This document shows, piece after piece, positions 58,608-64,000 of a stretch of DNA of 64,000 bases; the stretch's first letter is position 1, and each line of letters opens with the position of its first letter. Under the pieces are notes generated by a model. It did not search any database. It had not been told where the DNA came from and saw nothing but the letters and a program-made list of their open reading frames with translations. Source of the stretch: Francisella halioticida (GTDB lineage Bacteria; Pseudomonadota; Gammaproteobacteria; Francisellales; Francisellaceae); the NCBI RefSeq assembly GCF_002211785.1, contig NZ_CP022132.1, positions 124,001-188,000 of the forward strand. The letters are read 5' to 3'. The translations under genes and the position numbers were made by a program.

Positions 58608-59822
58608 TTGCGTACTAAATCTATATTGGTTTCAAGTCTTGGAAGTGCTTTTGAAACGTTTGACTTTCATATATTTGGCTTATTTGCTTTTCAGATATCA
58701 ATGTCACTTTTACATCAAGAATCGCTTAATAATTCACTTATTTTAATTTTTGCTATTTTTGGTGCTGGATATTTTGCTAGACCAATAGGCGCTATATTTT
58801 GGGGTAACCTTGGCGATAAATACGGTAGAAAAGTACCATTTAAGTGGACAGTTATCCTAATAGGAGTATCATCTTTGATAATATCAGTGCTACCAAGTAG
58901 TAATATTTTGGGTATATTTATACCTTTAATATTAGCTGCATGCCGACTAGTGCAAGGGTTTTCTTTTGGAGGAGAATTAACAGCTGCTGTATTATTAGTG
59001 CATGAACAACCTTCTCCTAGACGTAATTTTTTCACTTCAATAGTTATATTTTGTGCAACTTCTGGGATGATATTAGGATCAATAGCATATTATTTACTTA
59101 GCCTTGTGCTTACAAATGAGCAGTTTTTTGCCTATAGCTGGCGCTTAGCTTTTGCTTTTGGTGGTATTGCCGTATTATTTAGTTATTTTTGGCGCTTTTC
59201 GATAGGTGAAACTTTAGCCATTGAGCCTAGTAAATCAAGAGGCTTTGTATTACTAGAGTTGTTAAAAAATCATTTGGGATTATCATTGAAATCTATACTG
59301 ACAATTTCTTCTTGTACTGTGTTTTTAGCAATGTTTATCGTATTTCTACCAACATATTGTCAAAAATGCCTGGGCTTTGATAAAAATACGACATCTATTT
59401 ATGTACTGGTAACTATAGTTATTTACGCTATATCTGTATTAGTTGGGGGGAGAGTTGCAGATAGAATTGGAAATATAGCTACTCAAGCTATAGGTATAAT
59501 ATTAGCATTAATATTAATTGTACCGTTGGCGGTAAGTTTAATTTTAAAAGGATCTTTAATTTTAGTGTTTATAGTTCCTTTTGCATTTGCAAATGGTTTA
59601 ATTAATGCTAACTATATGTGTGTGGTGTTAAATAGATTTAAAAAGGAGCAAAGATTTAGTGGTTTAGCAATTACTCAGAATTTAGCTATGGCAATTTTTA
59701 CAGGAGGTTTACCAATACTATTTGCTTATCTAGCTGTAGACTTAAAAATTATAGCAGCACCATTTTATATACTGGTTGTGATATACATTATTTCACTATT
59801 TTCTTTATTTGATAGGAAATAA
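58608..59822 (+). CDS. MFS transporter, MHS family
   Basis: 404 residues from a TTG preceded by AAGGAGCTG. LGSAFETFDFHIFGLFAF, RPIGAIFWGNLGDKYGRKVP, CRLVQGFSFGGELTAAVLLV and a late RFSGLAITQNLAMAIFTGGL are MHS signatures; twelve helices. This is the only intact member among three in the window. The substrate is unknown; the MarR gene before it suggests inducible control. Confidence 0.9.
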   Translation: MRTKSILVSSLGSAFETFDFHIFGLFAFQISMSLLHQESLNNSLILIFAIFGAGYFARPIGAIFWGNLGDKYGRKVPFKWTVILIGVSSLIISVLPSSNILGIFIPLILAACRLVQGFSFGGELTAAVLLVHEQPSPRRNFFTSIVIFCATSGMILGSIAYYLLSLVLTNEQFFAYSWRLAFAFGGIAVLFSYFWRFSIGETLAIEPSKSRGFVLLELLKNHLGLSLKSILTISSCTVFLAMFIVFLPTYCQKCLGFDKNTTSIYVLVTIVIYAISVLVGGRVADRIGNIATQAIGIILALILIVPLAVSLILKGSLILVFIVPFAFANGLINANYMCVVLNRFKKEQRFSGLAITQNLAMAIFTGGLPILFAYLAVDLKIIAAPFYILVVIYIISLFSLFDRK

Positions 59823-59905
59823 GCTTTTAAAAATTTTTAAAAAGTATAAAAATTCGCTGTTAAATTATTGTTTATTTTGTTGTAAATGTGTAACGTTTGA
59901 AACAT

Positions 59906-60056
59906 AGCGCTGATTTACTTCAAATTGCGAGCGCTTTATAAATCCTGCTAAAGCGAGCATTTCTTCTATTTAAGTCTTGTTGATCGTTTTAGTAGGAAGC
60001 TTTTTGCTAATATTCAGAAAGTTTGTTTATTAACTAAAACATGGAGATTATCCAAA
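59906..60056 (+). promoter_or_regulatory. SAM-II-type riboswitch leader of the homocysteine methyltransferase gene
   Basis: The core AGCGCTGATTTACTTCAAAT, then TGCGAGCGCTTTATAAATCC and TGCTAAAG, fits the SAM-II (SAM_alpha) H-type pseudoknot. P1 is AGCGCT/AGCGCT (59906-59911, 59930-59935), the loop holds GATTTA and ATTGC, and the 3' strand is TGCTAAAG (59946-59953). The 3' strand can alternatively form a 13-pair hairpin (59944-59956 with 59984-59996). The freed GTTTTAGT (59986-59993) complements ACTAAAAC (60033-60040), just before GGAG (60043-60046). SAM binding should therefore block translation. Confidence 0.8.
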
Positions 60057-61118
60057 ATGAAGAAAGAGAATCTACTTGAGAGACTTGATAAGGGTCCCGT
60101 AATTTGTGCAGAAGGTTTCCTATTTGAAATAGAGCGTCGTGGTTATTTAGCATCAGGTGAGTTTGTACCAATGGTATCGCTTGAAAATCCTGAAGTTTTA
60201 GAGAGCTTGCATAGAGAGTTTCAACACGCCGGTTCTGATATTGTTGAAGCATTTACCTATAATGGACATAGAGAAAAATTGCGAGTTATAGGTAAAGAAC
60301 ATCTACTTGAGCCATTAAATAGAGAAGCTTTAAGAATTGCTAAAAAAGTTGCTGATTCAACGCCTGAGGGCTTAAAACCAAACTTGTTAGCCGGAAATGT
60401 TTCTAACTCAAATATTTGGAAGCAAGGTGATCAGGAGTCTCAGAAGGAAGTTAAGAGAATGTTTAATGAAATGATTGGTTGGGCTGCTGAAGAAGGTGCT
60501 GATCTGCTAATTGGTGAAACATTCTACTATGCAGAAGAAGCATTTGCAGCTTTAGAAATTATGAAAAAAGCGGGGTTACCATCTGTTATTACTGTTGCAC
60601 CAATGGGTGAAAATAAAATGCGTGATGGATGGAGTATTGTAGATACTTGTAAAGAACTAGAACAGCGTGGAGCTGATGTAGTAGGCATGAATTGTTTCCG
60701 AGGGCCTCAAACAATGCTTCCGGATCTTAAAAAAATTCGTGATGCTGTAAAATGTCATGTTGCAGGACTACCAATACCATATAGAACCACAGATGAGCAT
60801 CCGACATTCTTTAATTTACCTGATGATAATCATTGTGGTTGTCCAGCTCCTCATGGTAGAACTTTCCCTACAGCTTTAGATCCTTTATATTGCAATCGTT
60901 ATGAGATTAGAGACTTTGCGGAGAAAGCATATAAGTTAGGGATTAATTATCTGGGAGTGTGTTGTGGCGCTAGCCCTATGCTCATTCGAGAAGTTGCTGA
61001 TGCAGTTGGTTTAAAAGTACCAGCAAGTAAGTATTTAGAGAAAATGGAAAATCACTTTATGTATGGAACTAACAAACGTACGGCAAAACATATGCAAGAG
61101 TATGGTAATAAAGCATAA
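60057..61118 (+). CDS. homocysteine S-methyltransferase, BHMT-like
   Basis: 353 residues. A TIM-barrel homocysteine methyltransferase: ICAEGFLFEIERRGYLASGE, AFTYNGHREKL, LAGNVSNSNIW, the zinc ligands in VVGMNCFRGP and the Cys pair LGVCCGASP. The order and size match betaine- or S-methylmethionine-dependent enzymes rather than cobalamin MetH; the methyl donor is not clear. It makes methionine. The long leader carries a SAM-II aptamer, fitting feedback by SAM. Confidence 0.88.
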   Translation: MKKENLLERLDKGPVICAEGFLFEIERRGYLASGEFVPMVSLENPEVLESLHREFQHAGSDIVEAFTYNGHREKLRVIGKEHLLEPLNREALRIAKKVADSTPEGLKPNLLAGNVSNSNIWKQGDQESQKEVKRMFNEMIGWAAEEGADLLIGETFYYAEEAFAALEIMKKAGLPSVITVAPMGENKMRDGWSIVDTCKELEQRGADVVGMNCFRGPQTMLPDLKKIRDAVKCHVAGLPIPYRTTDEHPTFFNLPDDNHCGCPAPHGRTFPTALDPLYCNRYEIRDFAEKAYKLGINYLGVCCGASPMLIREVADAVGLKVPASKYLEKMENHFMYGTNKRTAKHMQEYGNKA

Positions 61119-61135
61119 AGTAACAATATAAAAAT

Positions 61136-61246
61136 AACACGCTGATTTATTTTCAAATTGCGGGCTCTAAACTAAATCTGCTAAAGCGAAAGTATGACAA
61201 TGTTATTCTCATCGTTTTAGCAATTGAAAACTATGGGAGCAAATAT
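61136..61246 (+). promoter_or_regulatory. SAM-II-type riboswitch leader of the cystathionine gamma-synthase/lyase gene
   Basis: The core CGCTGATTTATTTTCAAATT, then GCGGGC and TAAATCTGCTAAAGCG (61140-61187), repeats the aptamer upstream of the previous gene. P1 is weaker: only three pairs (GCT with GGC) before mismatches. TGCTAAAGCGA (61179-61189) pairs perfectly with TCGTTTTAGCA (61212-61222). The same ATCGTTTT can instead pair with AAAACTAT (61227-61234), one mismatch, next to the GGGAG Shine-Dalgarno (61235-61239). So the switch logic matches that of the first leader. Confidence 0.75.
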
Positions 61247-62458
61247 ATGACCATTATAAATTCTAAAATAGATACTTTAGCCGTTCATGCTGGTAATCCG
61301 GGCGATTCAGTAACAGGGGCAGTAACTACACCTATTTATACATCTTCAGTTTATCGTCAACAAAGCCCAGGTGGCGAAAAAGCTTTTGAATATGGTAGAG
61401 TTGGCAATCCAACTAGAACTGGATATGAAGATGCTGTAGCTGAGTTAGAAGGAGCAAAAAAAGGTTACGCTTTTTCATCTGGTGTTGCTGCAATTAATGC
61501 AATACTAGATATTTTGGCTGTAGATAGTCATATAATAGAAGCAGATTCATTATATGGAGGAACTTATAGATTATTTGAGGAAGTTAAAAAATACTCCTCG
61601 GATCTTCAAGCAACATATGTCAATTTAGGAGATATAGATAGTTTAGAGGGCAGTCTTAGAGGAAATACTAAGATGGTATGGGTTGAAACACCATCTAATC
61701 CGCTATTAAGAGTTGTTGATTTAGAAGAACTTAGTCAGTTTTGTAATAAATATGATTTGATACTAGTTGTAGATAATACTTTTGCTACTCCTTATAATTT
61801 AAAACCTATTGCTTTTGGTGCCGACATAGTTATTCATTCTGCATCGAAGTATATAAGTGGGCATTCGGATGTGATTAGTGGGGTTGTGGTTGTAAAAGAT
61901 GATGATGAGTTAATCAATAAACTGGATCTTGTTCATTTAGCTGGTGGTGCTGTATCTAGCCCATTTGATAGCTTCTTAGCTACTAGGGGGCTAAGAACAT
62001 TAGCACTAAGAGTAAGACAACATAATCATAATGCTCTAGCTATAGCAAGATGGCTGGAACAACATAGGTTGGTTAAGAAAGTGTATTATCCTGGTCTAGA
62101 GAGTAGCCCAGACTATCATCTTGCAAAGCAACAAATGAAAGGTTTTGGTGGAGTTTTAAGTCTTGAATTAAAAGTAAGTGATAATTTAGTTAAAGTATTT
62201 TTAGAGGAGTTAAAACTATTTGCTATAACGGTAAGTGCAGGTGGAGTTGAAAGCTTATCATCGATTCCAGCATTAATGTCTCATTCATCAATTCCTAGAG
62301 AAGTTAGACTTGAGCAAGGCTTAAGTGATGGATTGATTAGACTTTCAATAGGTATAGAAGATGTTGATGATCTAAAAGATGATATAGAGCAAGCACTTAC
62401 TAAAGCAACGGCAAGGAGTGATAGTGATGGAGCTATTAACTACAGCCAAGCCATCTAA
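61247..62458 (+). CDS. cystathionine gamma-synthase/lyase-family PLP enzyme
   Basis: 403 residues. HAGNPGDSVTGAVTTPIYTS, the EYGRVGNPTRTGYEDAVAEL segment, the PLP Lys in HSASKYISGHSDVISGVVVV and RLSIGIEDVDDLKDDIEQAL mark the Cys/Met metabolism family. Gamma-synthase, gamma-lyase and methionine gamma-lyase cannot be separated with confidence. Its SAM-II leader supports a biosynthetic role in methionine supply. The next gene starts inside its 3' end. Confidence 0.9.
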   Translation: MTIINSKIDTLAVHAGNPGDSVTGAVTTPIYTSSVYRQQSPGGEKAFEYGRVGNPTRTGYEDAVAELEGAKKGYAFSSGVAAINAILDILAVDSHIIEADSLYGGTYRLFEEVKKYSSDLQATYVNLGDIDSLEGSLRGNTKMVWVETPSNPLLRVVDLEELSQFCNKYDLILVVDNTFATPYNLKPIAFGADIVIHSASKYISGHSDVISGVVVVKDDDELINKLDLVHLAGGAVSSPFDSFLATRGLRTLALRVRQHNHNALAIARWLEQHRLVKKVYYPGLESSPDYHLAKQQMKGFGGVLSLELKVSDNLVKVFLEELKLFAITVSAGGVESLSSIPALMSHSSIPREVRLEQGLSDGLIRLSIGIEDVDDLKDDIEQALTKATARSDSDGAINYSQAI

Positions 62459-63366
62459 ATATCCTCAAGGAATGGTTTATCTATTTTTAGCAGGGCTGTG
62501 GGAGAGATTTAGTTATTATGGGATTACCGCATTATTGATATTGTATTTGTTTAAGTTTTTTGACATTTCTGATGCAAAGACTTATCTTATTTATGGAGCA
62601 TATGCATCGATGGTATATGGTACACCAATAGTTGGAGGAATAATTGCAGATAAGTATATTGGCCAATATCGATCTATAATTATTGGTGCCTTACTAATAG
62701 CATTAGGACATTTTGTAATGATTATTCCTAATTCACAGCATATATATTTTTTCTTAGGTTTAAGTTTTGTGATTATTGGTACAGGTTTATTTAAACCTAG
62801 TATTGGAGCTATAACTGGGGCACTTTTTACAAACACTGAATATAAGAGGAATGAAGGTTTTACTTTGCTGTATATAGGTATGAATATTGGAGCTATAACA
62901 GCACCAATTATTTGTTCTTATATTGCCGTTACAATTAGTTGGAATCTAGCATTTGGAATTGCTGGAATAGGTATGCTAGCAGGTTTATTAATATTTATAA
63001 AAGGTTCAAAGCATTATAAAGATATTAAAGAAAATACAAAATCTTTGGTAAAAACCTACCTATTTTGGGCAGCTACAGCAATAATATTATGTGCTTTGAC
63101 TAGTTTTATTTTTGTTTTATTAGCATATCCTATCTGGGCAAGTAGAGTCTTATACTTGATAGGATCAGTTATGTTATTAATAATCTTATATTTTGTTAGA
63201 ATTTCAGCAGCAGATGATAGAAGCAGAATCTATATTACTGTTACGCTAACAATTTTCTATATGATATTTATGATTTTGTTACAGCAAAGTGGTGGAATGA
63301 TGAATGTTTTTACAGAAAGGAATGTTAATAGAGTTATATTTGGTTTTAGTATCCCTGCAAGTGATC
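62427..63366 (+). pseudogene. POT-family peptide transporter, cut by IS copy 3
   Basis: The ATG at 62427 behind AAGGAG opens PSKYPQGMVYLFLAGLWERF, SYYGITALLILYLF, the POT signature. GGIIADKYIGQYRSIIIGAL and KPSIGAITGALF, then NEGFTLLYIGMNIGAITAPI continue the fold. The sequence reads to FGFSIPAS at 63361 and then enters the IS. About 310 of the usual 480-500 residues remain. It overlaps the PLP gene by 32 bases, so it was coupled to that operon. Confidence 0.9.
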
Positions 63367-64000
63367 TACCCCGTCAATTTGTGACAGTTTACTACTTCAT
63401 TTTCCATTATATATTCAAATTGATATGGAGTCATATAATTTATTGTAGAATGTCTCCTTTTTGTATTATAGTAAGCTTCAATATATTCAAATATTGATAG
63501 TTTAGCTTCTTCTCTAGTTTTATAGCTTTCATCATGTACTAACTCTACTTTTAAAGTTCCAAAGAAACTTTCACAAGCAGCATTATCGTAACAGCATCCT
63601 TTAGAGCTCATACTTGATAGTAGCCAGTGTTCTTTAATAATGTCTTGATATTGTTTGCTACAGTACTGTGACCCTTTATCAGAGTGTATAATCACACCAC
63701 TAGGAAAATTTCTTCTAAAGAATGCCATATTTAAAGCATTACAAACTAAATCCGCTTTCATCCTAGAATCCATTGCCCAACCAATAACTGATCTTGAGAA
63801 TAAATCTATAATCACACAAAGATACAGCCACCCCTCTTGTGTAGGTACATAAGTTATATCTGTAACCCACCTATGATTTACAGATAAAGCAGTGAAGTTT
63901 TGTTCTAATAAATTATCATAAACATGTTTGTTGTGGTTAGAATCTGTAGTTTTCTTATGCTTACGAGCCGCTTTAGCATGTAAACCAAGTAATTTCATAC
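63366..64000 (-). CDS. IS3-family OrfB transposase, copy 3, C-terminal part
   Basis: At least 210 residues are open up to the window edge: RKHKKTTDSNHNKHVYDNLL, WVTDITYV, then IIDLFSRSVIGWAMDSRMKA, IHSDKGSQYC, ACESFFGTLK, and EAYYNTKRRHSTINYMTPYQ. All three catalytic residues and the RRHS tail are present, so this is the reference copy for the D-D-E domain. Whether it shares the upstream one-base loss of the other copies cannot be seen. Confidence 0.88.
   Translation of the reverse strand, partial: MKLLGLHAKAARKHKKTTDSNHNKHVYDNLLEQNFTALSVNHRWVTDITYVPTQEGWLYLCVIIDLFSRSVIGWAMDSRMKADLVCNALNMAFFRRNFPSGVIIHSDKGSQYCSKQYQDIIKEHWLLSSMSSKGCCYDNAACESFFGTLKVELVHDESYKTREEAKLSIFEYIEAYYNTKRRHSTINYMTPYQFEYIMENEVVNCHKLTG
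63367..64000 (-). mobile_element. IS3-family element, copy 3, running off the window
   Basis: The end matches the right terminus of copies 1 and 2 (TACCCCGTCAATTT, one base differing in the inner repeat, GTGACA for GGGACA) in reverse orientation. TGATC at 63362-63366 is the GATCA target sequence. The visible 634 bases contain neither of the deletions of copies 1 and 2. Its left part lies beyond the window. Confidence 0.93.

Noticed and set aside
1-64000. tRNA, rRNA, CRISPR arrays and prophage
   Set aside because: I saw no cloverleaf-like tRNA end sequences, rRNA motifs, regularly spaced repeats or phage structural genes; weak RNA genes could be missed by eye.

Overview
The window is a 64 kb piece of a low-GC gammaproteobacterial chromosome, most like the family Francisellaceae (Francisella or a close relative). 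This rests on base composition, the gene set (tandem LpxL-type acyltransferases beside yidC-yidD-rnpA-rpmH, a type IV pilin beside efp, a pxpBAC cluster with an MHS-type transporter, recA-recX-ssb-ackA-pta) and overall protein style. Species cannot be fixed from sequence alone. No tRNA, rRNA, CRISPR array or prophage was seen.

Layout. 1-6.5 kb holds an ApbC/Mrp ATPase and dcd (with an N-terminal frameshift), between broken genes for an MHS transporter, an NlpC/P60 hydrolase, an MscS channel and pyruvate phosphate dikinase. 6.6-15.3 kb is mostly intact minus-strand housekeeping: feoB with a Fur box, a decayed lipoprotein gene, orn, efp, a pilin, two lipid A acyltransferases, yidC, yidD, rnpA and rpmH. 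15.4-24.7 kb runs aroE, murC, rsmI, a HAD phosphatase, two secreted cysteine-rich RCC1-repeat proteins, a PLD-helicase-DUF3427 protein and a tandem Usp. 24.8-32.1 kb has the 5-oxoprolinase genes pxpBAC behind a frameshifted transporter, a dgkA relic, the PhoU-like/Pit phosphate pair, and a cytochrome b561 gene split by an IS3-family element. 32.1-38.9 kb carries a LysR regulator, nitroreductase, fumC, a small basic ORF with a strong promoter, a DUF1275 protein, an aromatic amino acid permease, rsmG and a YggS protein. 39.2-41.6 kb is a defective IS21-family element. 41.6-53.6 kb has fragments of a VirK-like and an Old Yellow Enzyme gene, then an intact run: thioredoxin-like ferredoxin, sppA-like, Skp/OmpH, rhodanese, secB, recA, recX, ssb, ackA, pta, a 35-residue lipoprotein and an aldehyde dehydrogenase. 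53.7-57.9 kb is an IS graveyard (two IS3-family elements, BCCT, FUSC and PAS fragments). 58-63.4 kb holds a MarR regulator with an MHS transporter, then a sulfur amino acid cluster (homocysteine methyltransferase, cystathionine gamma-synthase/lyase, POT peptide transporter), the last gene cut by a third IS copy that runs off the window.

The strongest unusual signal is a pair of SAM-II-type riboswitch aptamers, one upstream of the homocysteine methyltransferase and one upstream of the PLP enzyme. Both leaders also share a downstream segment able to form an alternative hairpin with the aptamer 3' strand, or to pair next to the Shine-Dalgarno sequence. This looks like one translational switch used twice.

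The second theme is genome decay. About fifteen genes carry single-base indels (often in A or T runs), nonsense codons, large truncations or IS insertions. Most losses are in transporters and accessory redox genes, while information processing and envelope biogenesis stay intact. Three copies of one 1209-bp IS3-family element all sit at GATCA. Two have suffered different deletions between 11-bp direct repeats, and one is flanked by halves of two unrelated genes, implying IS-mediated rearrangement. Some homopolymer indels could be sequencing error; the nonsense codons, truncations and insertions could not.
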